A stretch of 64,000 nucleotides of DNA, from positions 1 to 64,000 of the forward strand of contig JBALVO010000005.1 in NCBI GenBank assembly GCA_036961445.1, given 5' to 3'. The position numbers and the translations under genes are program-made. This stretch comes from JBALVO01 sp036961445 (GTDB lineage: Bacteria > Pseudomonadota > Gammaproteobacteria > Pseudomonadales > Halieaceae). This document shows, piece after piece, positions 1 through 8,581 of this stretch; the first letter of the stretch is position 1, and every line of letters starts with the position of its first letter. A model generated the notes under the pieces. The model worked only from the letters and a program-made list of their open reading frames with translations. It had not been told where the DNA came from and ran no database searches.

Positions 1-53
1 CGCACATCTTCTTTGGGCATGGTGTAGGGTTTTGTTATTCTGAAGCCGGCCAT
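1..53 (-). CDS. 5' end of an unidentified protein, cut by the window edge
   Basis: Only the first 17 codons are present, reading MAGFRITKPYTMPKEDV. The ATG at 53-51 has a good ribosome site (GAGGG about 7 nt upstream), and the gene lies 56 bp downstream of the thiolase-like gene on the same strand, so it is probably the third gene of that operon. A short start of the form IxxxKPY.MxxxxVR is reminiscent of the small polyhydroxyalkanoic acid granule-region proteins, and phasin genes lie 5 kb away, but 17 residues cannot settle this. Function is unassigned. Confidence 0.55.
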   Translation of the reverse strand, partial: MAGFRITKPYTMPKEDV

Positions 54-109
54 GTGAATCCCTCTGTTAACGGATGCAAGTATAGATTAAGCGACTGTGC
101 ACCGCACCT

Positions 110-1603
110 TTACTGGCACTGGAACCCACCATCGGCAAGAACATAGATCTCACCGCAGCATTCGCGGGTCATCATCGTTTGCAATAATTCGGGATTCTCA
201 CTGTAGGCAACTGTCCGCTGACCACCGGGCAAATCAAACACAGCGACCGCGCGCCACGGCTCCAGCCCCTGGTAGAGCACAGTGTAACCTGCCACCACCG
301 CCTCTCCCTGGTAGCTCGCCACCACCTCACACAGCTCGCTAACCGCGCGCACCTGCTCAGTGACATCGTCAAAGGTCCAACCCTGCTCACCGGGAGTCGC
401 CGACCACAAAGCACAGGCCTGCTTGGTCAACATGCCACTAACACTGGTAACCAGTCCGACCTCTTGCGGGTTCTGGCGCAACAGTTGTGCCATTTTGACC
501 GTAGCTTGCAATACAAAATTATTAAGCGGGCCACCGCCAAAGGTCATGCCGCCAGTGACACTGATGTCACAACCCGGCGCCATGGAGAACTCCTCTAACT
601 GCACCCGAACGGCATAGGGGAAGCAGGAATACAGCTCCCGCAAGCGGATATCGTTAAAGCTGACACCGGCGCGCTCCATGGCAACTTTTCCGGCGATACG
701 AAACCCGGCATTACCGCCCAGATCCTTGCGACCAGACACGACGGACATCAAATTGGATTCAGTAGAGGCGCGTGGAAACACCCATTGGCTGCGCTCAATT
801 CCCAGCTCAGTGGCCACAGCGACAGAACACAAAATCAAGCCAGCGGCCTGATCCACGTTCCATTGACTGTTATGTAGCTTGGTGTAGGGAAAGGCCAGCA
901 TTTTATTGCCCGCAGAATGCTCGCGGATATGCGCAACTGCCTCAACCTGGCTCGACCAGGCATCCGGATTTTCCGCGGCGATTTCGCTGAAGCGTGAATA
1001 AATGGCAGCCATCTGATCGCGATGCTGCTCAGGTGTAAGCCCCTGCTTGTAGCGCAGGGCACTGTCCATGATCGCGTAGTAGCCCACTGGCATGCCAAGT
1101 CCGGCGGCCGACTCTACTGGTGACCACAATTCGTCATCCGGACGCAGCGTAATGTCAGGCTCAGCATCCGCCTGCACTGTCTCCGTCGCCTGCGTCCCTG
1201 CCTTGCTCGCGCAAAGCGCGCGATACTTGGCTTCTCCACCGGCAACCAGCACCACCTGCGCCTCACCGGCGGCTATGCGCTGGCAGGCGCGGGAGAGCAG
1301 GCTCTGTTGCAACACGCCTATTTCAGCCAGTACTGTGATCGCGCGATCGGCACCCACAGCCTCTGCCAGTAAACGCCCGGGGTCGCTATAACCCCAGATA
1401 CCCTTGGGCACCAGAATTTCATCGGCCCGGGCCAGCAGGGCCGCACTACCGGCATCCGTGGCGGCATCATGCAGCGCACGCGTCATCAGTGCCAGCGGCT
1501 CCAGCGCCTCAAGGTAATCAGGCCGCTTCTGCCCAACGGCTGCAACGCCTACCAATACGGGGGTGTGCGGGGCACTTTCAAACATTAATGAACTCGCCGG
1601 CAT
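110..1603 (-). CDS. Thiolase-like protein (TLP1 / acetyl-CoA acetyltransferase family)
   Basis: A 497-residue protein with the thiolase fold. Recognisable elements are the stretch AGNKMLAFPYTKLHNS, the YSCFPYAV segment in place of the usual active-site His motif, and GGMTFGGGPLNNF near residue 355. About 100 residues follow that resemble the additional C-terminal domain of TLP1-type proteins. The segment where biosynthetic or degradative thiolases carry the nucleophilic cysteine (about residues 94-105, IGVLQQSLLSRA) has none; the first Cys is at 107. Ordinary thiolysis or condensation is therefore doubtful, and acyl-CoA binding or an unusual lipid-pathway step is more likely. The start overlaps the end of the LLM gene, so the two are probably co-translated. 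The ATG at 1585 is an alternative start. Confidence 0.8.
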   Translation of the reverse strand: MPASSLMFESAPHTPVLVGVAAVGQKRPDYLEALEPLALMTRALHDAATDAGSAALLARADEILVPKGIWGYSDPGRLLAEAVGADRAITVLAEIGVLQQSLLSRACQRIAAGEAQVVLVAGGEAKYRALCASKAGTQATETVQADAEPDITLRPDDELWSPVESAAGLGMPVGYYAIMDSALRYKQGLTPEQHRDQMAAIYSRFSEIAAENPDAWSSQVEAVAHIREHSAGNKMLAFPYTKLHNSQWNVDQAAGLILCSVAVATELGIERSQWVFPRASTESNLMSVVSGRKDLGGNAGFRIAGKVAMERAGVSFNDIRLRELYSCFPYAVRVQLEEFSMAPGCDISVTGGMTFGGGPLNNFVLQATVKMAQLLRQNPQEVGLVTSVSGMLTKQACALWSATPGEQGWTFDDVTEQVRAVSELCEVVASYQGEAVVAGYTVLYQGLEPWRAVAVFDLPGGQRTVAYSENPELLQTMMTRECCGEIYVLADGGFQCQ

Positions 1604-2444
1604 ACCAATCCAGCATCGCTATTTTTTCCTCAAGGGGCTTGTCAGGTTCCATTTCGTACACATTGCGAAAAGCAATAACGACATCGGTAACCCCTATGCC
1701 CTGCAACTTCTCTATACCTTCCCGGGTAAATGCATCCTGCCCGGTAGTAAACACCCTGAACGGCTTTTCGGCAGTACCATATTCCTGGCGCAACTGGTTG
1801 ATACGACCAATGTATGCCTCAAGTTGCTCCATATTGGCCCCGGCACACATCCAGCCGTCACCCACCCGGGCCGCTCGGCGCAGCGCTGGCTCGGCATGAC
1901 CACCGATCAATATGGTTGTAGGTGCATCAGGGACCGGGTTCATCTTGGCGGCGGGCATGCTGTGCATTTCGCCCTCATAACCAAAAAATTCACCGGACTC
2001 CAGCCCGCGAAGGATGTCGATCTGCTCGTCAAAGCGCTTGCCCCGCTTCGCCCAGGGTACATCGCATATTGCAAAGTCCTCCTCCCATGGACTAATACCC
2101 ACACCAAAGTCAAAACGATTACCGGACAAGGTCTGGATTCCCTGTACCTGCTTCGCCACAATAGGGACCTGGCGCACGGCCAATTTATAGACAAATGTCG
2201 CAAAGCGAATATTCTGTGTCACTGCCGCCATCGCCGCTACTGCTATCAGGCTTTCTACAAAGGGCACACTCTCCAGAAACTCCCTGCTGCCATCTGCGTT
2301 GTAGGGATACTTGGAGCTGGCTTCCTGTGGATAGCAAATACTATCGGCTATGGTAATTCCATCGTAACCTGCCTGCTCAGCAGCCTTGGCTAGCGGCAGG
2401 TAATGATCGGGATCACACATGCCAACCTGGTAGCTAAATCTCAT
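1578..2444 (-). CDS. LLM-class (luciferase-like) flavin- or F420-dependent oxidoreductase
   Basis: A 288-residue TIM-barrel protein of the bacterial luciferase-like superfamily, beginning MRFSYQVG. The motif GNRFDFGVGISPWEEDF, the IGGHAEPALRRAARVGDGW segment and overall length match the family that uses FMNH2 or coenzyme F420. The sequence alone does not decide the cofactor or substrate. The ATG at 2444 was chosen over the in-frame ATG at 2459 because GAGGAG lies at the right distance in front of it. It is the first gene of a leftward operon with the thiolase-like gene, which suggests a joint role in oxidising an acyl-CoA or lipid-like compound. Confidence 0.8.
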   Translation of the reverse strand: MRFSYQVGMCDPDHYLPLAKAAEQAGYDGITIADSICYPQEASSKYPYNADGSREFLESVPFVESLIAVAAMAAVTQNIRFATFVYKLAVRQVPIVAKQVQGIQTLSGNRFDFGVGISPWEEDFAICDVPWAKRGKRFDEQIDILRGLESGEFFGYEGEMHSMPAAKMNPVPDAPTTILIGGHAEPALRRAARVGDGWMCAGANMEQLEAYIGRINQLRQEYGTAEKPFRVFTTGQDAFTREGIEKLQGIGVTDVVIAFRNVYEMEPDKPLEEKIAMLDWYAGEFINV

Positions 2445-2660
2445 CCTTTTTCTCCTCATTATAGGGATATGGCATCGCCGCTAGCGGCGAGCATGAACAC
2501 CACTGTAGCTGCTTCTCTGAACGAGGTCTTGGCAGCCTTGAAATTTCCCGCAAGTGGCCTCAAATACTGAACCCCTGACGCAATCTGCCTATTGATACGC
2601 ACCGCCACCCTGTGAAGATCAACCCTTCCTTGCAGCAACCAATGGAATACAATACCTGCC

Positions 2661-3572
2661 ATGAAACAAACCCCGGACAACCCAGAGCCACAACAACAGT
2701 CAACCAGCGAGGACAGATCGCTGCGATTCCTGTTCGAGGAGGCCGACATTCGCGGCGAAACCGTGCACCTGGATAACGCTTACCAGGAGGTGGTCGCCAT
2801 TCACCAATATGCCCCCGGCGTCAGCCGGCTACTGGGGGAGTTTCTGGCTGCCGCAGTATTGCTCAGCACCACGCTGAAATTCCAGGGGAAGCTTATTTTG
2901 CAGGTGCGCTCAGAGGGCCAAATACCGCTGTTGATGGTGGAATGCGACAATGCCTTACAGGTACGCGCTATTGCCCGGGGGGCGCAACAGGCCACATCCA
3001 ACGATAACGCATTGCTGCTCACCAACGGGCAGTTGGCAATCACCATCGACCCGAGCAACGGCCAACGCTACCAGGGCATTGTGCCATTGGTAGACGGGTC
3101 CCTGGCGCTCAGCCTGGATGCCTATTTCGAGCAGTCCGAACAGCTAAAAACCCGCTTCTGGCTAGCAGCCAATGGCACACAGGCCGCCGGCCTGTTACTG
3201 CAGCAATTGCCCATGCAGACCACCGCTGATCAAGAGATGCGCCTGCAGCAATGGGACCACGTGTGCACCCTCGCTGCCACCGTGCAAAGTACTGAGCTCC
3301 TTGAACTCAAGGCCGAACAACTGCTGCACCGCCTCTACCACGAAGAGCCGCTGCGCGTATTTCCCCCGGCTGCGGTGTCTTTTCGCTGCAGTTGCTCCAG
3401 AGCAAGGACCCGCAATGCGCTGGCCTCACTGCAGGCAGCGGAGGTTGAGGAATTACTGCAGGAACTGGGCAGCATCACCATGGACTGCGAGTTCTGCAAT
3501 CAGCAATATCGGTTCACAAGGGAAGACCTGGTAGATATTTTGGGAGGTTCAGAGACGTCGAGATTGCATTGA
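2661..3572 (+). CDS. hslO: Hsp33 redox-regulated holdase chaperone
   Basis: The protein is 303 residues, the normal Hsp33 length. The C-terminal zinc switch is intact: CxC at about residues 243-245 and CxxC at about 276-279. In this family the four cysteines hold zinc in the inactive reduced form. Oxidation at high temperature or with hypochlorite releases zinc, unfolds the linker and turns on holdase activity in the cytoplasm. The gene stands immediately upstream of pckA, a common gammaproteobacterial arrangement. The usual neighbour hslR (Hsp15) was not seen in the 200 bp upstream. Confidence 0.95.
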   Translation: MKQTPDNPEPQQQSTSEDRSLRFLFEEADIRGETVHLDNAYQEVVAIHQYAPGVSRLLGEFLAAAVLLSTTLKFQGKLILQVRSEGQIPLLMVECDNALQVRAIARGAQQATSNDNALLLTNGQLAITIDPSNGQRYQGIVPLVDGSLALSLDAYFEQSEQLKTRFWLAANGTQAAGLLLQQLPMQTTADQEMRLQQWDHVCTLAATVQSTELLELKAEQLLHRLYHEEPLRVFPPAAVSFRCSCSRARTRNALASLQAAEVEELLQELGSITMDCEFCNQQYRFTREDLVDILGGSETSRLH

Positions 3573-3717
3573 TCATCGACGTGAGCGGAATTCGCCGGAA
3601 TTATAACCAATATATTTCGCATAACGCTGTGATTCTGACATAATTACGCCCCCCAAAAGAACGAGAAAAGGCGCATCGCGGCTCCGCAGGCCAGCGCTTA
3701 AAACGACAGGACAGATA

Positions 3718-5277
3718 ATGACCGCAGATATACAGACCGCCCTGGAACACACCGACCTGGCGCCTTCCAAGCTGATTGAAGAATCACTCAGGCGTGGTGA
3801 AAGCATACTGGCCAACACTGGCGCCCTGCTAGTAACGACCGGCAAGCGCACCGGACGCTCACCCGCTGATCGTTTCGTGGTGAAGGAGCGCAGCACTGAG
3901 GACAGTATCGACTGGGGCAGCGTCAACCGCCCATTTGAGGGCGACAAATTTGAGGCCCTGTGGGAGCGGGTTGAAGCCTACCTCGCCAGTAGCGATCATT
4001 TTGTCTCCCATCTGCACGTAGGAGAACACAGCGACCACTATCTGCCAGTGAAAGTCAGCACCGAAACCGCCTGGCAATCCTTGTTCGGTCGCAACATGTT
4101 TATCCGCCCCGATAGCTATAATGGCGGCCGCAAACCGGAGTGGAACATCCTCAACGTGGCCAGTTTTGTGTGTGACCCCGAGCGCGATGGCACCAATTCT
4201 GAGGGCGTGGTCATTATCAATTTTGCCCAACGCAAAGTGCTGCTGGCCGGGATGCGTTATGCCGGCGAGATGAAGAAAGCCATGTTCTCGGTACAAAACT
4301 TCCTGCTTCCGGAAAAAGACGTAATGCCCATGCATTGCAGTGCGAACGTAGGCGAAGACGGCGACACAACCTTGTTTTTCGGGCTCTCGGGCACGGGTAA
4401 AACAACCCTGTCAGCCGACCCCGAACGCTACCTGATCGGCGACGACGAGCACGGCTGGGCCAAGGGTTCTGTATTTAACCTCGAAGGTGGCTGTTACGCG
4501 AAAACCATCGATTTGAGCCAAAAAAATGAGCCGGTAATCTGGGATGCCATCCGCTTTGGTGCCATCATCGAGAATGTTGTGTTGGATGATGCACGCCACG
4601 CCGATTACTGCGACACCAGCCTCACCGAGAATGGCCGCTGCTGCTATCCGCTGGAACACGTAGACAAGCGCACCGCAACCAATAGTGGTGGCGAACCCAA
4701 ATGCGTGATTTTCCTGACCTGCGATGTTTCCGGTGTATTGCCGCCTATATCAATCCTGTCCAAAGAAGCCGCGGCATTTCACTTCCTCAGTGGCTATACC
4801 GCACGTGTTGGCTCTACCGAACTGGGAGCGGAAGCGGGAATTCATCCGACGTTCTCCACCTGCTTTGGCGCTCCATTTATGCCTCGTCCGGCAGGCGATT
4901 ACGCAGAGCTGCTGATGAAGCGTATCGAAGACTTCGGCAGTCAGGTGTATCTGGTTAATACCGGCTGGACCGGCGGCTCAGGCGCTCCAGGGGGCACCGG
5001 CGCTCGTTTTCCCATCCCGGTTACGCGAGCAATAGTAGCGGCAGCTCAAAGCGGTGCATTGCTAGATGCACCCACCGAGCACCTGGATATCCTCAACCTT
5101 GATTTCCCCACCGAGATTCCGGGTGTGGATGCCAAATTCACCAATCCCCGAGCGGGCTGGGACGACACCGCGGCCTACGACGAACAGGCTGGCACACTCG
5201 CCGCCTTGTTTGAGAAAAATATAAAGAACTTCGATGTCTCTGCCGCCATTATTGCCGCGGGACCCAAAGCCAGCTAA
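3718..5277 (+). CDS. pckA: Phosphoenolpyruvate carboxykinase (ATP)
   Basis: A 519-residue enzyme converting oxaloacetate and ATP to phosphoenolpyruvate, CO2 and ADP, the first committed step of gluconeogenesis. The ATP-binding kinase loop [11 protein letters not shown] sits near residues 222-232, followed by the [12 protein letters not shown] metal/substrate segment and the C-terminal [14 protein letters not shown] stretch, all diagnostic for the ATP-dependent type. An AGGA ribosome site precedes the ATG. A 145-bp gap after hslO leaves room for its own promoter. A stem-loop follows the stop codon. Confidence 0.97.
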   Translation: MTADIQTALEHTDLAPSKLIEESLRRGESILANTGALLVTTGKRTGRSPADRFVVKERSTEDSIDWGSVNRPFEGDKFEALWERVEAYLASSDHFVSHLHVGEHSDHYLPVKVSTETAWQSLFGRNMFIRPDSYNGGRKPEWNILNVASFVCDPERDGTNSEGVVIINFAQRKVLLAGMRYAGEMKKAMFSVQNFLLPEKDVMPMHCSANVGEDGDTTLFFGLSGTGKTTLSADPERYLIGDDEHGWAKGSVFNLEGGCYAKTIDLSQKNEPVIWDAIRFGAIIENVVLDDARHADYCDTSLTENGRCCYPLEHVDKRTATNSGGEPKCVIFLTCDVSGVLPPISILSKEAAAFHFLSGYTARVGSTELGAEAGIHPTFSTCFGAPFMPRPAGDYAELLMKRIEDFGSQVYLVNTGWTGGSGAPGGTGARFPIPVTRAIVAAAQSGALLDAPTEHLDILNLDFPTEIPGVDAKFTNPRAGWDDTAAYDEQAGTLAALFEKNIKNFDVSAAIIAAGPKAS

Positions 5278-5297
5278 TACCTCAGCGCTACTTTAAA

Positions 5298-5320
5298 CAG
5301 GCCAACTTTGCGCTGGCCTG
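5298..5320 (+). terminator. Probable terminator after pckA
   Basis: Seven-base arms CAGGCCA (5298-5304) and TGGCCTG (5314-5320) with a 9-nt loop begin 20 bp after the pckA stop. The following CTTATTT is only weakly T-rich, so termination may be partial. Confidence 0.5.
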
Positions 5321-5464
5321 CTTATTTGCGCTACTGCGCCACCAGCAGCCGGCAATGTGAAAATATTCCGCTGTTTCTAGTATGTTTATTCTAATTTTTT
5401 CCCGTAATCTACTCTCGAACTAGTGGGATACCCCACAAATTAATAGTACTTGAGGAGTTGAACC

Positions 5465-5938
5465 ATGGCCGAAGAAACAAAGACTGCAACTGCAACTAAA
5501 GCTGCCCCCAAGCGCAAGCCCGCCGCCAAGCGTAAGCCTGCTGCCGCCAAAGCCAAGCCTGCTACTGCCAAGCGCAAGACTATCAGCAAGAAATCAACAC
5601 CTGATTTCGCCGCTCGCGCCCAGGAAGCTGGACGCAATGCTTTTCTGGCTAGCCTCGGTTTTTACGGCAAAGCTTTCGACCAAGCCCAGGACCAGTTCAG
5701 CAGCATGCAGGACCAACTGGAAGAGCGTCGCAAGAAAGCTGACAAAATGTACAAAGAGCTGGTTAAGCGCGGCAAGAAAGTCGAGAAAGTCGCTAAAGGT
5801 CGTATCGATGACATCGAACTGCCCAAGATTGAGCTGGACAGCCTGACTGACCGCAAGAAGCTCGACAAGCAGTTAGAGAAAGCAAAAGCTCGTTTTGCAG
5901 ACCTGAAAAAGAACGTTGGCTTCAAGAAAGCTGCGTAA
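5465..5938 (+). CDS. Phasin family protein with histone-like Lys/Ala-rich N-terminus
   Basis: A 157-residue protein. Residues 1-45 are a low-complexity Lys/Ala/Pro tail of KRKPAAK-type repeats, like AlgP or histone H1 tails. Residues 48-157 form an amphipathic helical phasin domain starting at ARAQEAGRNAFLASLGFYGKA and ending in a highly charged coiled coil. Phasins coat polyhydroxyalkanoate granules; the basic tail resembles PhaF-type proteins that also bind DNA and help partition granules. Here the tail is N-terminal, opposite to the paralogue just downstream. A GAGG ribosome site precedes the ATG and a strong terminator follows, so it is likely a separate transcript. Confidence 0.75.
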   Translation: MAEETKTATATKAAPKRKPAAKRKPAAAKAKPATAKRKTISKKSTPDFAARAQEAGRNAFLASLGFYGKAFDQAQDQFSSMQDQLEERRKKADKMYKELVKRGKKVEKVAKGRIDDIELPKIELDSLTDRKKLDKQLEKAKARFADLKKNVGFKKAA

Positions 5939-5986
5939 ATAGATCCCATCCAGGACCACTTATCCTTGCATGTCAGGGGTTTTTTG

Positions 5987-6015
5987 GGGGGCCACTTAGT
6001 GGCCCCCTTTTTTTT
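5987..6015 (+). terminator. Rho-independent terminator after the first phasin gene
   Basis: Perfect 9-bp stem GGGGGCCAC (5987-5995) / GTGGCCCCC (5999-6007), a TTA loop, and eight T residues at 6008-6015. A textbook intrinsic terminator. Confidence 0.93.
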
Positions 6016-6092
6016 GCCCGATAATCTGGTTTAATGGTCGACCGCATTGCGGCATCTCCAAATCAACCTACAAACGATGGAGGGCAGACGGC

Positions 6093-6650
6093 ATGGCTGA
6101 CGAAAAGAGTAAAGTCACTGACAAAGCTAGTGAAATAGCAAAGAACATTTGGTTAGCCGGCGTAGGCGCCTATGGCAAAGCTGTGGAAGATGCGCAAGGC
6201 AGACTGGAGAAGGTCGGCAAGGAGCCGCCCAAGCTATTCCGTGAATTGGTAAAAGCGGGCACCGCACTCGAAGATGACGCCAGGGAAGTCCTGGAGACCA
6301 CCGTTGCAGCCAGAAATTCTGTAGAGGAACGCATTAATCGCGTGCGTGAAAATTTCCACATGCAGCGCCCGGCTCGCATCGAGGACCTGAATGTCCTGCA
6401 TAAAAAAGTGGATCAACTCACCCGAAAAGTAGACAAGCTAAGCAAGGCATTGGCTGCGCAAGGCATAGCCAAGGCGCCTGCGGCTCGTAAAACCACCGCG
6501 GCAAAGAAATCTAAAGCGGCCGTGAAGACCAGCGCGTCCCGACCGGCGGCCAAAAAGAAGGCGGCGACCAAAACCACGGTAAAGAAAACCAGCACGAGGA
6601 AAAAGGCGAGCACCACAGGGAAAGCGGCCACCAGCAAGCGTAAATCCTGA
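6093..6650 (+). CDS. PhaF-like phasin with C-terminal Lys/Ala-rich DNA-binding tail
   Basis: A 185-residue protein. Residues 1-105 are a phasin domain (IAKNIWLAGVGAYGKAVEDA near the start, then a heptad coiled coil LHKKVDQLTRKVDKLSKAL). Residues 115-185 are an Ala/Lys/Thr/Ser tail with many KKAA- and RKTT-type units. This is the domain order of Pseudomonas PhaF, which binds granules through the phasin part and nucleoid DNA through the tail. A GGAGG ribosome site stands before the ATG. The gene ends 12 bp before phaD, and that coupling supports the assignment. No polymerase or depolymerase gene lies nearby. Confidence 0.82.
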   Translation: MADEKSKVTDKASEIAKNIWLAGVGAYGKAVEDAQGRLEKVGKEPPKLFRELVKAGTALEDDAREVLETTVAARNSVEERINRVRENFHMQRPARIEDLNVLHKKVDQLTRKVDKLSKALAAQGIAKAPAARKTTAAKKSKAAVKTSASRPAAKKKAATKTTVKKTSTRKKASTTGKAATSKRKS

Positions 6651-6662
6651 CCACTGCATGCC

Positions 6663-7319
6663 ATGAAAACAAGGGACCGAATTCTTCACACCAGCCTTGC
6701 GCTGTTCAACGAGGAAGGTGAGGCGGATACCACAACGATCGATATTGCCAATGAACTGGATATCAGCCCAGGCAACCTCTACTACCATTTCAAGGGCAAG
6801 GATCAAATCATTGCGGAATTATTTCAGCAGTATGAGCAGGCCCTGAGCCACACCCTGACCGCTCCCATAGAGCAACCTCTGAGCGCTGATCGCAACAATG
6901 TGGAAGACAACTGGTACTACCTCTACGTGGTGATGGAAGAGATGTACCAATACCGTTTTTTATACTACAACCTGGATAACATCCTGCAGCGTTATCCCGA
7001 CGTGAAACGCGGTTTCAAACGGCTTATTCAACTCAAACGTGCCGCCTTGTATGCCATTTGCCAAACCCTGCTGCGACAGGCGGTGATCGATGCCAAGGAC
7101 CAACAACTACTGGGCCTGGTGGACAACATGACCCTGAATCTCACGTTTTGGTTCAATTACGACCAATTGCTACATGACGACCGCCCGCCCCAGGTCACCA
7201 TTCACCAGGGCGTCCTGCAATTACTCACTATGGTCGCCCCATACCTGGGAGACGACGAACTCGATTTTTACCGCGATTGTGAGACGATTTACGCCACCAT
7301 GCTACAGAGCTCCCCCTGA
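6663..7319 (+). CDS. phaD: TetR-family regulator, PhaD-like
   Basis: A 218-residue TetR protein. The N-terminal helix-turn-helix (about residues 5-48) reads KTRDRILHTSLALFN then ANELDISPGNLYYHFKGKDQ, closely matching the PhaD start known from Pseudomonas PHA clusters. The C-terminal ligand domain is long and rich in Tyr/Phe. PhaD in Pseudomonas senses a fatty-acid-derived ligand and activates phaC1 and phaI transcription. The position 12 bp behind a PhaF-like gene agrees with control of phasin expression. The assignment rests on family resemblance and neighbourhood. Confidence 0.8.
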   Translation: MKTRDRILHTSLALFNEEGEADTTTIDIANELDISPGNLYYHFKGKDQIIAELFQQYEQALSHTLTAPIEQPLSADRNNVEDNWYYLYVVMEEMYQYRFLYYNLDNILQRYPDVKRGFKRLIQLKRAALYAICQTLLRQAVIDAKDQQLLGLVDNMTLNLTFWFNYDQLLHDDRPPQVTIHQGVLQLLTMVAPYLGDDELDFYRDCETIYATMLQSSP

Positions 7320-7326
7320 GACGTAC

Positions 7327-7974
7327 TCAGTCCCGACGCAATAAAATGACGTCTGCGCCAATTATTTCCAGACTGGCGCCGTGCTGCTGAGCCCACCATT
7401 GCCAGGTTTTCGCACTGAAAAAACACACATGAGTGGGGTCGTTTTTGTAATGCCAATTGGCAAAAGCGGCCCTGGTCAGCACCAACTTGGTCATTAATGC
7501 CAACCATCCCCCAGGTTGCAGCAAGGACCATAGACGATCCAACTCCCTCCCCGGTTGATGCAGATGCTCCACTACCTCGGTGGCGCAGATGAAATCATAC
7601 TGCCCATCCAGCACACGTTCATCGGGAGCATAAAAGCTATCGTATAAGGCAACGTGTCCCGCACCCCCTGCCATCAATATCTGTGCCAGCGCCGGGCCGG
7701 GGCCACAACCAAAATCCAGTCCCCGGGCACCAGGAGCTATGCGCTGCAGTAGTGGCACGGCCAGACGCGACAGGAATGCCCGGTATCCAGGGTCTGTTAT
7801 CTCGTTCTGGTGCAGGTCGTATACCGCGCGCTCCGCCTGCGGCTGCAGAAAAAAAACAGACGGCACAAAAACCAGGCCACAAACACCGCAGTACAGGTAA
7901 TGGCGGCGTTTATCGGCAACGTAGGCAGAAATATCTGCGTCGGTGCACAACGGACAGTGTGTTTCGCCAGTCAT
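7327..7974 (-). CDS. Class I SAM-dependent methyltransferase with N-terminal zinc ribbon
   Basis: A 215-residue protein. Residues 7-32 carry two CxxC pairs (CPLC and CGVC), likely a zinc ribbon. The SAM-binding glycine loop GLDFGCGPGP lies near residue 85, and ICATEVVEHL marks the motif post-II region. The C-terminal part (FANWHYKNDPTHVCFFSAKT) is typical of small Methyltransf_23-type enzymes. Substrate unknown. The gene is convergent with phaD (7 bp apart) and divergent from the peroxiredoxin, with 49 bp between the two starts. Confidence 0.8.
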   Translation of the reverse strand: MTGETHCPLCTDADISAYVADKRRHYLYCGVCGLVFVPSVFFLQPQAERAVYDLHQNEITDPGYRAFLSRLAVPLLQRIAPGARGLDFGCGPGPALAQILMAGGAGHVALYDSFYAPDERVLDGQYDFICATEVVEHLHQPGRELDRLWSLLQPGGWLALMTKLVLTRAAFANWHYKNDPTHVCFFSAKTWQWWAQQHGASLEIIGADVILLRRD

Positions 7975-8023
7975 CTGCTATTATTTCTGTTCACTTATCA
8001 CCAGACATATCAAGGAGCGTAGC

Positions 8024-8503
8024 ATGACCATTCAAGTTGGAAACAGTATCCCCACGTGTACTATGAAGACAATGAGCGATAAGGGCCCTGCGGATATCAC
8101 TACTGACGAGATTTTTTCCGGCAAAAAGGTGGTTTTATTCGCCGTACCCGGTGCTTTCACACCAGGTTGTAGCCTGACCCACCTACCCGGCTATGTCGTC
8201 AATGCCGACAAGATCAAGGCCAAGGGCGTCGACAGCATTGTATGCATGTCTGTGAACGACGCCTTTGTTATGGATGCCTGGGGCAAATCACAAAACGCCG
8301 AAGAGCTGCTCATGCTGGCTGACGGCAATGGTGAATTCACTGCGGCACTGGGTTTGGAGCTGGATGGCAGTGGCTTTGGGCTGGGCACTCGCAGTCAGCG
8401 TTTCGCAATGATCGTGGAAGACGGTAGTATCACTCACCTCAATGTCGAGCCAGGAGCTGGTGTAGACGTGAGCTCAGCCGATACCATTATGGGCTTACTT
8501 TAA
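8024..8503 (+). CDS. Peroxiredoxin (Prx5 type)
   Basis: A 159-residue thiol peroxidase of the Prx5/redoxin family. The peroxidatic cysteine is in PGAFTPGCSLTHLPGY (about Cys49), and the conserved Arg-containing GTRSQRFAMIVEDG segment follows. It reduces hydrogen peroxide and organic hydroperoxides in the cytoplasm, normally with a thioredoxin or glutaredoxin partner. The ATG at 8024 was chosen because AAGGAG sits 6-12 nt upstream; the in-frame ATG at 7943 would put its extension into the divergent methyltransferase gene. Confidence 0.93.
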   Translation: MTIQVGNSIPTCTMKTMSDKGPADITTDEIFSGKKVVLFAVPGAFTPGCSLTHLPGYVVNADKIKAKGVDSIVCMSVNDAFVMDAWGKSQNAEELLMLADGNGEFTAALGLELDGSGFGLGTRSQRFAMIVEDGSITHLNVEPGAGVDVSSADTIMGLL

Positions 8504-8514
8504 GTCATCGTATC

Positions 8515-8540
8515 GCGGGGGCCAGCTACATGGCTCCCGC
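8515..8540. terminator. Stem-loop between convergent peroxiredoxin and DASS genes
   Basis: Ten-base arms GCGGGGGCCA (8515-8524) and TGGCTCCCGC (8531-8540), with one G-T pair and a 6-nt loop, stand 11 bp after the peroxiredoxin stop and downstream of the opposing transporter gene. No T-run follows on either strand, so this is only a possible shared terminator. Confidence 0.45.
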
Positions 8541-8581
8541 TAATCGTTCCCGCTCGGTATCCGCTACCTGCTGCGCCTTAT

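Noticed and set aside
1563..2393. 276-codon plus-strand frame
   Set aside because: It is entirely antisense to the LLM oxidoreductase gene, whose protein motifs are clear.
2459..2749. 96-codon minus-strand frame between the LLM gene and hslO
   Set aside because: It overlaps the start of hslO, has no recognisable motif and no clear ribosome site.
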